Notes: generated from the sequence alone by a model not told the origin. Shown: positions 30,430 through 42,199, counted from the first letter of the stretch. The stretch: 64,000 bases of DNA from Phymorhynchus buccinoides (GCA_017654935.2 CM065704.1:18313334-18377333), one strand, 5' to 3'. Numbers and translations: made by a program.

Positions 30430-30525
30430 GCAGACGCAACACTTTGGAGAACTTTGTGAAGTTTGTATCGATGAAAGTCAAGCAGACGCAACACTTCGGA
30501 GAACTTTGTATCAATGAAAGTCAAG
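30430..30525. repeat. Short tandem duplication next to the integrase stop codon
   Basis: GCAGACGCAACACTT, GGAGAACTTTGT and ATGAAAGTCAAG occur twice. The second copy lacks about eight bases. Confidence 0.8.
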
Positions 30526-30527
30526 TC

Positions 30528-31257
30528 TTACTGGGGCAAGTAAGCCAGCACTCTTCGATACAATTCCAGTGCTTGTTCCATGTTATTGGGTCCACTGAGA
30601 GGGTCTACATTCTGCTGCAGCTCCTCCAACGTTTCCTGTGACAGTGGCCACTCTGCGGGGTCAACATGTGGACCTTGTTGAAAGTTCACAGGTATGTCAA
30701 GGTTCACAGCACGTCCATTCCAGAAATCAGTTGCAGCAGGTTTCGAGCTGGAGAAGCGTGCCAGCATGCCTCTGATGAACAGACGATGAGGACTCCTACC
30801 CTTCTCAGTTCTTAAACCTTGATTGTTCTTCTGGACTGAGAACAAATCAAGATCGCGGTTCAGTCGGGGCAGAAAGACATAATGAAGAGCCCAAATATGT
30901 ACTTTATTGTCCGGGTCAAGTAACTCATGCAATCTCTCCATAGACAAGAAGAGGGAATAGTAGGCGTTGGAAACGTCTTTCCAGACATCCACCCACATCC
31001 GCTCGATCCGTTGGTTGTGAACACTCCGACCCATGATGGCGCTACCTCTGTTCGCTCCTCTGACTTGCTCCATGAAAGAGACTGTGTCGACATTCTCACC
31101 ACCATGGTCACAACGCATACGGGATGGCACGCCATACCTTCTGGTGGCATTGACGAACAGCTCCCTCACTGTCGCTGATCGGTTGTTGTTGGATGCACGC
31201 AAGAACAGGACAGTTCTGCTGTATCCATCCACAGCACCATGGATTACAATCTTCCAC
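30528..31257 (-). CDS. Integrase-core gene exon 6, catalytic core and C-terminus
   Basis: The acceptor is ACACAG on the reverse strand. The exon encodes WKIVIHGAVDGYSRTVLFL, then MRCDHGGENVD with the second Asp and HNQRIERMWVDVWKDV with the Glu, followed by about 150 residues to LAYLPQ and TAA. No frameshift or internal stop is present. An imperfect tandem duplication of about 50 bp (30430-30525) abuts the stop. Confidence 0.83.
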
Positions 31258-34200
31258 CTGTGTACAGATAATTTGGTGTAAAATCACTGATTTTGCAGGT
31301 GCACGGATAGCATCCTATATGTATCACTTTTTATTGAATTTAGAGCATCAATTATTATGGTCATGCATTACAGAGAACTCTGCTTGTCAGTGCATTTGCC
31401 AGTACAAAATAAATAATTGTAAAAATACATGAATATTGCAAACATGTGGTCAGGTTGCTAGAGAATAAGTAGGCCCTGGCTTAGTGGCTGGCCTTCTCCC
31501 GTTATTGTACCGAGAACAGTGTAATTGTAAATCACTTAACTCAAAATTAAAGGGACTGAAATTTTATTTTGAGAAAAAGACTTTTTAACATAAAGCTTAT
31601 TAATGGGAGTCATTGGGACCACAACATCATTGTGAGTTATCCAGTCTTTTTAAAATCAGTTTTTGAGTTATCAGGTGTCCATTGTATACTCGTAAGTCAT
31701 CCGGAATGAGTTAAGTTAATGAAACACAAAACTCACCGAATCAACTTGTGATTGCCATCAACATGCCACAAAGCATTTGGTCCTGATACACGGTAGAGAC
31801 GACGTCTGATAGGTGCCTGTCGAATTCTTCGTAGTAGCGTACCCCCTGGGTCTACACGCTTCACAGCTAACCTGACACGATCTCTCTGCAACACCATGAA
31901 ATAGGGGGATGAACATTCCCAAAAGGCTATTACTGTCTGCAAAATTATATTGTATTTCACAAAAGTGTCTACAACTTTAACCCTTTCACCGCCAAAGTCG
32001 CATTTTAGCACCACAGTGGTTTAACACCGATGTCACTAAAAGGCATCAAATTTGGGGCCTATTATCAAAAGAACCTATTGGCTTAGTTTTGGGAAGTAAG
32101 GATAGACCTTATGTTATTTATGTCACAGAAGAATCCGCAATACTGCAAATTGATTTTGTTCTCTACCCAGGTAAATTTAAAGGACATTTTTGGCTGGCGG
32201 TGAAAGGGTTAAAATATTTTCAATGTCAATAATCATTGTATGTCATTGATTTACTCACTCAACAGAAAATAGTCATTTAATCTTATTATTTCATGTTTAT
32301 TTTTAAATTATACTTTAGGTAGAACCAAGTTAGGGGTGTGGGTTTAATGGATTCACTTTGTGTGTCTGTCTGTGAGTGTGTGTGAAATAATTAAATTGAT
32401 GTACAGAGTATTTAAAGATTTGGGTCTGGGACCAAGATTGGGACTTCCAATTCTGGGACTTTGATTAGGCAAAAAAAAGAAGAAAAGGTCTGTTTCCTGT
32501 TTTTATCATTTTTTAAAATAGGGTAGGTAGGTCAGCAACTGTGTTATGTACGTCAAAATGATGCAATGGGTGGTGAATTTTAACGTCAAATTCGGTAACC
32601 TGTACGTCATTGACGGCCGTGATGCACATATTTGCGTAATCAGGAACACTGCTTTCGTTTTATTGATTATAACAAAATTTCCCCCATCATCAAAACGTTT
32701 AGGTTCGGCGGCCAAAAACTAGGGTCGGCTGGGCTGGGAAATCGGAAATAAAACTTTTTTTTTTAAGCCTTACACAGAAGTGACCCTATTTAAGCAAATG
32801 CCAATATGCATTGCTGGATAAATAACCAAGTAAGTTAATGTACCCGCGTCACTACTGACCGAGACAGGAATGATCAGGGTATAAATAAATACTCGGGTTC
32901 TACAAGTTATACTTGTTCAATATGTTTTTACCAACATATGCTCCTTGGGGTAAAATGAAAAAATTGATAAAACAGAAAGGTGAAAATACCTGGGCTACAA
33001 TCCCAACAGCTCTTAACTTGGCACAAATTGTGCGGTAGCCACACAGCTTGTTGTCTTGAGTGATGGCTCGAATTTTCTCGTCCAAAGCATCGTCTGAAAT
33101 TTGTGAGAATTTAATCCGTTGCTGCAGGCCCATGGCTCTGAAAATCCAAGAAGTAAATAAACATAAAATAAACAGCTTTACAGACCTTCTTTTCAAGAAT
33201 TCATCCCTATTTCAACCGCATTTCACACCTTTTTAGTGGAGCACGTCATCCACTGATACTGAATGCCCTTTTCATTTTTATGAGGTAGAAAAAGTCCTCA
33301 AATGTGTTTAATCATGAAATTGGGGTTGATATATCCCACACAATTATATTCTGTTAAACATGCTTTCCCCCCTCTAATTGTCTGTTAATTAATATATAAT
33401 TTGGTTAACATTAACTATTTAATTCGTATTTTACTAATAATTATCAGTAAACGCAATCACTGCTTCGGTGTAGTGGTACCTTAGGTCTGGGGAGTTTGTG
33501 GTAGGACTGGATTTTGTGTGTGTGCATTTCATTGGCCTTTATTCACATTAGATGTGCTAGCTTTGAATACAATCATGAAATACTTACTTCAATCGACGTT
33601 TGATTGTAATGTTTGACACTCCAAAGGCTGCAGCCATCTCCGGGATCGTGAAATCGTTTGCTTGCAACGTCCTAATCTGCTCCTCAGTAATGACGTATCC
33701 CGCCAAGTGTCTTTGCGGGCGAAACCCATCTTCACCTTTAACAGAGAAAACATGTTGGTCATGGCTTAGCAAGAAAAAGAATCAAACATGGATACTAACA
33801 TAAGCAAACACAACAATTGTATGCTGCACAGATATTATTACAGCAGAAAAAAGATTTGTGCAGATCATGGCTAGCATCCTTTATCCCATGCTCATCCTTA
33901 TTATAAAAGTCCAAGTGTGGGTGTATGTGTCCGTCCGTCTGAAACACACAACAGGCCTTATAACTCTGGTGTTTCTCGATCAATTCTCTTCAAATTTGGT
34001 GTGAGGCCCTACCACTTTCAAGGTCTACCAATGTCTTCGACCTTGACCTTGCTCAGTACCCAATATTCAGAACTACCCAAAGTCAGTGTACATGCATACC
34101 AAGTTTGAAGTCTGTAAGTCCAATGCAATTGTGTGAAGGATGTGCCCCCTAAACTAGATTTAGGTTTTCATGGTCAAACGTCAAGGTCAAGACGGTTACA

Positions 34201-37200
34201 ATTTTTGTATGGGACCATACGTGTAGCATGATACACCACCACACAAAATGTGAAGCCATTCTGTGCATTGATTCAGGAGTTACAGAGCGAAGAGACAAAC
34301 ACACACAAGGTGTTGGTTTGGAAGTCTGTGTTTGAAGAACAAGCGTGTGTTGGATGATGTGGTGAATGTGTGTAGTAAAGTTGTTGGAAAGAGAGAGATG
34401 GGTTTGAATGAGATGTACGAAAGACGAACCAAGCATAAAGCCAGGAAGATTGTAAATGACACCTCCCATGTTTTGAACAAACATTACGAACTATTACCTT
34501 CTGGACGTCGCTACAAAACTTTTAAAGTCAACTCCAGGGCACAGAAATCCTTCATCCCCAGATCCATCCACCTCCTAAACTCGTGATCCTTTTAGGTTTA
34601 AATGTGTGTTCATCGTGTTAAAAGAAACTATGCATGCTTATCCTTAGACGTGTATGTATCCACATATAATGTGTATCTTTTAGCATGTATTATGTGTAAA
34701 TTTTGCTCCTATTCATGCATGCTGAATGTCAATGTCTTTGTTATTCTGGCACCTGAACAAAATTTCTCCTTGGGAGATAATAAAGTGAATTTGATTTCAT
34801 GAATTTTGATTTATGGTTATGCGCTATGGGTTGTGGCCAGCACATTAAACCAGTGTCAACCCCCCTCTCTCTGTCTCTCTCTCTCTCTCATCTCCACCCT
34901 CTGTGTGTTTCTTGTAGTCCCAGTTCTATATGAACGGGACTACATTACAATGGGAACGAGGGCTGTGCATTGTCAGTCTGTGTGTGTGTATGTATGTGTG
35001 TCGGTCAGAAATGTGTGCCTGGCCATAGCACCTAAAATAATGAACTGATCTTAATGGAACTAGGCACAATAATACTTTAGACTGTGCTGATGCTGCACGT
35101 CTGGTCAAATTCACAAAATGACAAGCCATATCAACGCAATGCCAGTCAGAAAGTTTTGAATATTAAATGAACCCTAATTATTTACAAACTAAGTGGATTT
35201 AACTAAGCCAAAATAGGTCTAGTGATGATCAGGCATCACCTAACAAATTTTCTTGTACAGTATTTCATTTCTCAGTGTTAAAATACTGATACATGAATTG
35301 TTTAATTGACACGAGAAAAAAAAAAATCAAGAATTACACCCCCTGACAAGATTTGTGTGGTGGAAAAATACAATCAATAATTATCTCCCCTGACAAGATT
35401 TATGTGGTGGTGGTGTTGCTGGTAGTAGTGGTACTGGGACTACATTTACGTGGCATTGCCTCTTGTTCCTCTCTTTCCCAGATTGAAATAGCCTTCGCCT
35501 AAAACTATATCCTTCAAGTTTTCCAGCATTCAGTGACACACACACACCTTGACGGGCTATTAAGGCATGTGCTGTCAATTAATAAATGACCAGAAGCACT
35601 GACACCACATTTCATATAAATCAATCCAGCAAATGTTGAAGAAAAACTGTCCATTCAATACAGTTAATCACTTAAAATGCATTGAAATTCAATATCAATG
35701 CACACATTGTCACTTACTGCTTGCAGTCAACAAATTGGACTTGGCTCTAGAAAGAAGTTCTGTAGTGAATGTCTTCAGGTCGACTGCAACATGGGTAGGT
35801 ACAACACCTCCAGCCTTGGCATCATCCAGGTTTGCAATCAATGAAGACAACCTATGACAAATTGTTAAGCAATCAGTAGTAACTGAATCATTGAACAAAT
35901 AAAGATTGTACAGTCGACAACGGTTATGACGTAGGATATAACGAAACACTGATATGGCAAACCAATGAGGCTTGCTTGCACAAATCCTTTATATGACTGA
36001 AAATATGACGGATATGTTTACAATGAACGAAATTAGTTTTGAATGTCCTGAGAAGTTTGTTATAAGAGTTGTCGACTGTATTCCTTTTCCGAATCTGGGG
36101 GGGGGAGTAATAAAATGCCCCCCAAAAAAGAGGAAAACGAGAGAGAATAAAGAAACTGGGACTGGGACTGGGACTGGGAGGGAAGAAAAAAAAGGATTGA
36201 ACTTAAGTATATAGAGAAAGCCTGAATTCTCTCCGACTCTATCTGGATTTGTATGTCCTAGAGGACACTTCTGATGATAAATTGCGACAAAACTTGGAGG
36301 GAGCATGCACCTAATAGAAAAAATAAAGTGAGAAATACCTATATACCTACCCACTAGCCCAGTAAAGACCATTAACTCCCACCCACCCAATGTTTACAGG
36401 CAGCACTGGAATATATATGTAAACTTTATGATTTCTTGAATGTAGATTCCCAGTCTCTGGCATTTGATTATTAATATTATACGCGTTTCCCTTCCACAGA
36501 GACAAAACACTTTTACTCATAATGAATGAATATGACATTATGCGTATGAACTAGGATGCATCATATTATAGTTTTTTTATACCTAACCAAAAAAAAAAAA
36601 TAATAATTGGAAGCAGGAAAAATGACAGGAGAGGGGGGAGGTTCAGATCTGGGTCTTGAAGATTTCCACCGAGGCTGATGAGACTGCCTCAGGCTGTGTC
36701 GGGTTCAAATTTCTAGCTCCGTGCAAATTTCTAGCTCGCTACTATGAGAGTGTGCATTTTGCGACATTGAACATGAACGACAAATTTCTCTTTTACGTAA
36801 TGATATGAACGATTTGGGTACGGAAAAATGGTTCAAAAACGGAAAGAGTGAAATTTGTCGTTCATGCTCAATGTCGCAAATACACACTCTCATAGTAGCC
36901 AGCGACTTATTTGAATGAGTGACCATTTTGAACGCGACACTAACTCCCCTGACTAATCTTCTATGTGGTGGAGTTGAGAACTCCCAACAGGTTACTAAGA
37001 CAGCAAGGACTGGCAACAAACAGCTAAATGTTGATGTCTCTTCTCCATCTTCCATCCCCTCTCTATCCTCTATCTCGTTACTAGTTCAAGAGAGGAAATT
37101 CCTATGATGTAGGCCTCAGACAAATTGATGATGGTGGATGGAAAGAGATAACATCAGCAATCGGAAAATTGTTTCACAATAGATAAACAAGATTTCTTTC

Positions 37201-38438
37201 CTTACCCCCGCTCCACATTTAAACCATCCTTTTTACTTACCCTATGCATGCTTGTCTCTCCAAAAAGGAGCACCAAGTCAGCACAGAGAGAGGGGGGGGG
37301 TGGGGGGGGGAGAGAGAGAGAGGGCATTACAAGCACTGATGTTTAAAAAAAATATCAGTGATAGACTGAGTGAGTGACAATTCGGATAAGACCAGAGAGA
37401 GAGAGGGGGGAGAGGGGGGGAGGGGGGGGGGGGGGGGGGGAGAGACAGAGAGAGAGAGTAATTTTGTGCTGGCGGAATGGATGATACAAATATACCACAG
37501 TCACCACAGCATTTATTAAGACAACTTTTCTAGCGCCTAATCTTTAAGCTCTAATCGCTTTGTAGCATGCATCATGTGCGCTAATAAGTGCAGTCTAAAC
37601 AACAAAAACATTGGCTTAGGACAGGATAAACAGGTCCAGTTGGGTACGATTGGGTCTGGTTGGATACGATTGGGTATTCTTACCGACCCCTTGATCTTGA
37701 TGCTTAGTCGAAATCACCACTTCGTGGCATTTCATCGACGAACTTTGAGGAGAGCGCCCGTGTTCTAATAATAATAATAATAATGGGAATTTATATAGCG
37801 CTCTTTCTCACATGAGCTCAGTGCGCTTTACATTGATAACAAGAACATTAAATTTAAAGGCAAACAAATAATTAATCATTAGAAAGTAAAATAAGCATGA
37901 TGCTTGCACGCAACGTTCTCTTGCTTCCTTACACACACACACACACGCGCGCGCGTGCGCACATACACACACATACATGCTCTTGTCATGCTTGATCAGT
38001 GTGTCACACACTCACTGACTCACAGTCACACAATTAATTATACAAGAGTAAAATAGTTACAATATGAATATGAACATTTTAAGAAGAAACATAGAGACCA
38101 CATTCACATTCTCAATCAAGTTTGAATACAAAACTGCAACTTGAAATAAAATCATACTGCCATCGACATACCAATTACATGACTAATTACAATAGACAAA
38201 TTTTGATGAACAACACTCACAATGAAAAAACTGAGAGAGAGTGACCATCACATGCTGCCTGCAAGGCGTGGCCGACACCACGAAATAAGGAGTTATTTAA
38301 AAATAGATGCACTCACCTTCCTATGACTTGATCAGAAGCACTGTCTGACCTTAACAGGTTAACAGCGTGCGTCAGTTGCGTTTGAAAGGCAGTTAGAAAT
38401 TCTCTTTCTTCGCGTGTCGGCGGAGGCACAGACGCCAT
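30528..38438 (-). CDS. HTH + DDE integrase-core protein, six coding exons, 476 aa
   Basis: The gene reads right to left. Exons are 38438-38317, 35851-35718, 33735-33588, 33137-32990, 31885-31737 and 31257-30528. All junctions are GT/AG with matching phases, giving 476 codons plus TAA. Residues about 100-135 (ITEEQIRTLQANDFTIPEMA then FGVSNITIKRRLK) form a helix-turn-helix. The RNase-H-fold integrase core carries D227 (WHVDGNHKLIR), D284 (RCDHGGEN) and E319 (HNQRIERMWVDVW), so the DDE metal-binding triad is complete with 34 residues between the last two. The protein belongs to a eukaryotic integrase-core family that I cannot name further. No terminal inverted repeats or target duplication frame the locus, and the introns hold unrelated transposons. 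That suggests a host gene derived from a transposase, or an old multi-exon element. DNA cutting or strand transfer is possible but unproven. Confidence 0.8.
31737..31885 (-). CDS. Integrase-core gene exon 5, first catalytic Asp
   Basis: Bounded by GTTGCAG and GTGAGT on the reverse strand. It encodes RDRVRLAVKRVDPGG, then RRLYRVSGPNALWHVDGNHK. The Asp in WHVDGNH is the first metal ligand of the DDE triad. Confidence 0.8.
31981..32208. mobile_element. piggyBac-type MITE, copy 1 (intron of integrase gene)
   Basis: It begins CCCTTTCACCGCCA and ends TGGCGGTGAAAGGG, perfect 14-bp inverted ends, with TTAA on each side. TTAA targets and CCC/GGG termini are hallmarks of piggyBac elements. It is 228 bp and non-coding. 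Confidence 0.88.
32465..32772. mobile_element. DNA element with TTAGGC/GCCTTA ends, copy 1
   Basis: The ends TTAGGC + A-run and T-run + AAGCCTTA are inverted. AAATAGGGTAGGTAGGT, GGTTCGGCGGCCAAAAACTA and GGGAAATCGGAAA recur in the copy at 59198-59576. Confidence 0.6.
32990..33137 (-). CDS. Integrase-core gene exon 4
   Basis: Bounded by TTTTCAG and GTATTT on the reverse strand. It encodes AMGLQQRIKFSQISDDALDE, then KLCGYRTICAKLRAVGIVAQ. The GYRTICAKLR phrase is the second helix-turn-helix-like segment that precedes the catalytic core in many transposases. Confidence 0.75.
33588..33735 (-). CDS. Integrase-core gene exon 3, helix-turn-helix
   Basis: Bounded by TTAAAG and GTAAGT on the reverse strand. 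It encodes FRPQRHLAGYVITEEQIR, then TIPEMAAAFGVSNITIKRRL, a clear helix-turn-helix of the kind used by transposases to bind their ends. Confidence 0.8.
33905..34310 (+). repeat. Dispersed repeat R4, copy 2 (integrase intron)
   Basis: Starts near GTCCGTCCGTCTGAAAC and CTCTTCAAATTTGGTGTG. It shares CCAAGTTTGAAGTCTGTAAG and TGATACACCACCACACAAAA with 19070-19340. Confidence 0.7.
34326..34800 (+). mobile_element. Non-LTR retrotransposon 3' end (integrase intron)
   Basis: The + strand encodes the last part of a reverse transcriptase: YERRTKHKARKIVNDTSH, then YELLPSGRRYKTF and KSFIPRSIHLLNS and a stop. A 3' UTR ends CTTGGGAGATAATAAAG and TGATTT repeats. It is 5'-truncated. Confidence 0.75.
34880..35700. 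other. Integrase intron 2 remainder, no exon seen
   Basis: Contains CT-rich and GT-rich simple sequence and a duplicated CCCCTGACAAGATTTGTGTGG phrase (35339 and 35387). No coding exon is recognised. Confidence 0.35.
35718..35851 (-). CDS. Integrase-core gene exon 2
   Basis: Bounded by TCATAG and GTAAGT on the reverse strand. It encodes LSSLIANLDDAKAGG and VPTHVAVDLKTFTTELL and leaves one base for the next exon. No motif is recognised. Confidence 0.72.
35911..36078. mobile_element. Pogo/Tigger-type MITE with TA target (integrase intron 1)
   Basis: CAGTCGACAACGGTTATGAC at the left and TTATAAGAGTTGTCGACTG at the right form inverted ends flanked by TA. It is 168 bp without coding capacity. Confidence 0.78.
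36735..36906. repeat. Palindromic element in integrase intron 1
   Basis: TAGCTCGCTACTATGAGAGTGTG and GACATTGAACATGAACGACA are mirrored by TGTCGTTCATGCTCAATGTC and CACTCTCATAGTAGCCAGCG. Arms are about 75 bp, consistent with a MITE. Confidence 0.7.
37767..37835 (-). repeat. CR1/L2-type LINE 3' tail
   Basis: (TAA)n followed by TGGGAATTTATATAGCGCTC is the reverse of the usual GCGCTATATAAAT...(ATT)n LINE end. Confidence 0.6.
38317..38438 (-). CDS. Integrase-core gene exon 1 (start codon)
   Basis: The reverse strand reads ATGGCGTCTGTGCCTCC and encodes MASVPPPTREEREFLTAF onward, 40 codons plus two bases, then a GTGAGT donor. The start sits in the context AACATGG, a reasonable Kozak match. The segment is probably helical and carries no known motif. 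Confidence 0.75.
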
Positions 38439-38683
38439 GTTGGCTTAAGAGTTGTCGTACTTTAAATATGGTCCCCTATGAGGCAAAAACAATGAAAACG
38501 CTCCGTCTTTCAGGTCAAGACAGGATAATAAGCCTCGCGGCTTCTCAATTGTCCCTTCATTTCGCATCTAAGTTATTTGGAATCTTACAAGTTTAAGAGT
38601 ATTTTTGGCACATCTGCCTTGTTGGTGAAATAGATTTCAGTTATATTTCAGTTATATTCCAGTCGCAGTTTTCAATTAACTAA

Positions 38684-38944
38684 ACTGCACGTGCGATTTT
38701 ATAAACTACACGTGCAATTTTCAAAAATGACACGTGCATATTCTGAACTTGCACGTGCAAAAAAGCACGTACAATTTTCTAAAAATAATAAAATGTACGG
38801 GTAAAAAAAAATGTGCGTGTATAAATGTACGTGCAATTTTCTATAAATAGTAAAATGCACGTGCGTTTTCTAAAATGCACGTGCATTTTTTTAAAAAGCA
38901 CGTGTAAATTTGCACGTGCATTTGATACCATTTCGTCCGCCATA
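38684..38944 (-). promoter_or_regulatory. CACGTG-rich repeat module, 5' of the integrase-core gene
   Basis: On the reverse strand it starts with the same GGCGGACGAAATGGTATC phrase, then about eight CACGTG hexamers with A/T spacers. It lies 0.25-0.5 kb upstream of the integrase-core ATG at 38438. Relative to the gene it points the same way as the 10.6-kb copy does to the HECT gene. Confidence 0.6.
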
Positions 38945-39054
38945 GTATGATATTCTATTGTTGTTTAGCCTAGGCTAAACCTAGGCTAGGTTCAAGTATA
39001 TTTCAAGAGTTGTCCACCCAGCTTGATACATTCGCTGGCGTGCGCGCGCACGTG

Positions 39055-39174
<120 letters not shown>

Positions 39175-39594
39175 GGTGTCTGCACGCTCACGCGCGCGCG
39201 TATGGGTGCGTGTGCATAGGCGAGTATGTATGTGTGTGTACGTGTGTTTTGGCTAGTATGTGTGCGTGTGTCTGTGTTGTGTGTGTGTCAGATTATTATT
39301 TTCTATATATATCGTTTATGTGACATGCTATTTTAACAAATGGTTATGTCTTGATTGATACATGTTTTAATATGCATTCTATGAGTGACTTTGCCGTGAA
39401 GGTTCCTCCTTCAACCGTAGTCTGTCGTGTTGTTCTTTCCCATGGAGTCTACACCTAGGTCTATGCTAGGAAGCAGTGAAAGTCGTGGAGCTTCAGTGTT
39501 GGTTGGGCAGAATCGCCGGTTGTCAATGTTGATTTGTTCCATTGTACCCTCCATGCAAAAGTGTGTGTGTGCGTGCGTGCGTGTATGCATATGT

Positions 39595-39758
39595 GTCTGT
39601 AGGTCTGTTTATGCTGTATTCCATTTATGTCATACGTGTGTGTTCGCTTTGTATTGCCTTTTTGTTTGAATGCGTTACGAATGCTAACGTGCGTGAGCGC
39701 CTTGATTTGATTTCTATCATGAATAACCGCATATAAATACTGTATGTTGTTGTTGTTG

Positions 39759-39765
<7 letters not shown>
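39595..39765 (+). mobile_element. LINE 3' UTR copy matching the 52.7-kb element
   Basis: TAGGTCTGTTTATGCTGTAT, GTGTGTTCGCTTTGTATTG and TTGATTTGATTTCTATCA match the reverse strand of 52735-52905, including the (TTG)n tail. Confidence 0.75.
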
Positions 39766-39800
<35 letters not shown>

Positions 39801-39825
39801 GCGTGTGCGTGTGCGCGCGCGCTCT

Positions 39826-39889
<64 letters not shown>

Positions 39890-39890
39890 T
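39757..39890. repeat. (TG)n microsatellite with GCGC interruption
   Basis: Two TG blocks are separated by GTGCGCGCGCGCTCTCTC. Confidence 0.9.
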
Positions 39891-39894
39891 GTTT

Positions 39895-40400
39895 TTATTT
39901 CCATTACGTATGTGTGTATGTGCGCGTACGTCCGTGTGCGTGCTTGAAGAATGATTTTAGTGGATAGATTGATCCGTGCCTTTTGTCACTCTAATGTCCT
40001 ATTTTTGTGTCTTCCATGCTGATTATGTTCATTATGCATTCTACTGCAATGAACCCATGGGCCTAGGTTGTCGATGGGCTATTTTCGTGGAGTTATAGTC
40101 CCATAGCCCTTAACAAAATGCTGCATTTCATTTGGAGGCAGTTTCTTAACAACAGAAAACTCACTTTCTCTTTCTCTGCCTAAAACAGATCTCAACGAAA
40201 CTTGGTTAAATGGTTCTTTACGATCGACCCCAAGATACGACCGGTGATGTCAAAGTTACCAAATGCAAGCCATGTTAACGTAATCCAAGTGAATAAGATT
40301 TGAATGCTACAACGACATTGATTGTTTCAATGATAATGGACGGGTTGATTTTCGTCAGAAGCCTTCAAACATCTCTAAATAGTTTCCATTGCTTGACTAC
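39895..40400. other. Intergenic, no gene seen
   Basis: The text CAAAATGCTGCATTTCATTT to CTTGGTTAAATGGTTC has the look of a repeat of the R4 kind, but no second copy is in the window. Confidence 0.25.
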
Positions 40401-40416
40401 GAGGGAGAGAGGGGGA

Positions 40417-40716
<300 letters not shown>

Positions 40717-41010
40717 CAGACACTTTATTTTACAAGGATAAGAATTTAGGCTGGGCCTAGTCTTCCATTCTGTCCTTGATTCTAAGCATGCAACATATAA
40801 CTAATACTATAAACCAACATTGAGACACAGAAAAATCGTCAACAGAAACAGCAAAACAGTAGCAGAAATAGGACAGTGGCATGGTAGGCAGAGCATCAAC
40901 ATCAGTTATAAGAACAAGAAAAACAGAAAACCAAACGATCAAATAAACAAACATAGAAAAGAACCAAAGAAACACAACACTACTTCCACCACAAGTTACT
41001 TCTTCTGCTA

Positions 41011-41224
41011 GGGGAAGACGGGGTAAAAAGCGCATGGACGGGTAAGAAGCCCACCCCAATTATCTCATGAAATGAAGCCAATTTCAGTCTCATTTTGCCC
41101 ATGAGACGAGCGTTAATGTCTAGCATTCGTCTCATGGGCAAATTTGACTGAAATTTTCTTTATTTCATGAGATAATTGGGGTGGGCTTCTTACCCGCCCA
41201 TGCGCTTTTTACCCCGTCTTCCCC
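41011..41224. mobile_element. Full-length palindromic MITE (family M1), copy 1
   Basis: GGGGAAGACGGGGTAAAAAG is mirrored by CTTTTTACCCCGTCTTCCCC, with TA on both sides (41009-41010 and 41225-41226). Inverted arms extend almost to the centre. 214 bp, no coding frame. A TA target suggests the Tc1/mariner group. Confidence 0.88.
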
Positions 41225-41272
41225 TACCACTCCTACCTACTACTATTACTGCTACTACCACCATTGCCACCA

Positions 41273-41509
<237 letters not shown>

Positions 41510-41730
41510 CTAATACTATAAACGAATATTGAGACATAGAACAATCATCAGCAGAAACAACAAACAGTAGCAGAGATACAACAGTGACATGGTAGGCAGA
41601 GCATCAACATCAGTAATATGAACAAGCAAAACAGAAAACCAAACGATCAAATAAACAAACATACACATTATTTTAAAAAACAAACACTATTTCCACCACA
41701 ATTTTCTTCTTCTACTACCATCATCACTCC
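41510..41730. repeat. Diverged copy of 40795-40990
   Basis: CCTAATACTATAAACGAATA to AAACAAACATACACATT parallels ACTAATACTATAAACCAACA to AAACAAACATAGAAAAG. Both are followed by a CTA array, so the whole block was duplicated. Confidence 0.75.
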
Positions 41731-41765
41731 TACTACTATTACTGCTACTACCACCATCGCCACCA

Positions 41766-41769
<4 letters not shown>

Positions 41770-41863
<94 letters not shown>
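41770..41863. repeat. (CTA)n microsatellite, second block
   Basis: About 30 CTA copies after CACCACACCACC, as in the first block. Confidence 0.93.
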
Positions 41864-42049
41864 TCACCACTTTCTAATAATCATAGCATCATAACACAAG
41901 TAGTTTAATGTTAATCAAATAGAAAACACAGACACAGAGAGCAGACAGACAGTCAGACAGATGTTAATACACACAGGCAGGCATGTTGGAAATACAGTCA
42001 GAGAGATGAGAAATACAATTTCTTAGAAAAAAAGCAGTCACTGATTTCA

Positions 42050-42110
42050 CACGCGCGCGCGCGCGCGCGCGCGCGCGCGCACACGCACGCACGCACGCGC
42101 ACGCACACAA
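42050..42110. repeat. (CG)n/(CA)n alternating tract
   Basis: About 14 uninterrupted CG copies pass into CACGCACG. Long (CG)n is rare in animal genomes and favours Z-DNA. Confidence 0.88.
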
Positions 42111-42199
42111 ACACACCACGAAAGCAGAAGTGATGCCCAATCTAGAGCCGCCACTACAGGAACAATCCCACATTCACACAAAAATGGAGTGCCCTGTTG

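Larger units (their letters stand above)
36085..38316 (-). other. Rest of integrase intron 1
   Basis: Holds an (ACTGGG)4 run at 36157-36180, G-rich and GA-rich tracts at 37290-37460, and a CR1/L2-type tail at 37767-37835. A 36755-36895 hairpin pairs GAGAGTGTGCATTTTGCGAC with its inverse TTTGTCGTTCATG...ACTCTCATAGTA text. No coding exon was found. Confidence 0.45.

Noticed and set aside
30528..31257. LTR-retrotransposon or retroviral integrase
   Set aside because: No reverse transcriptase, zinc-binding HHCC domain or LTRs are nearby. The gene has spliced HTH exons and a eukaryotic integrase-core style (WHVDGNHKLIR).
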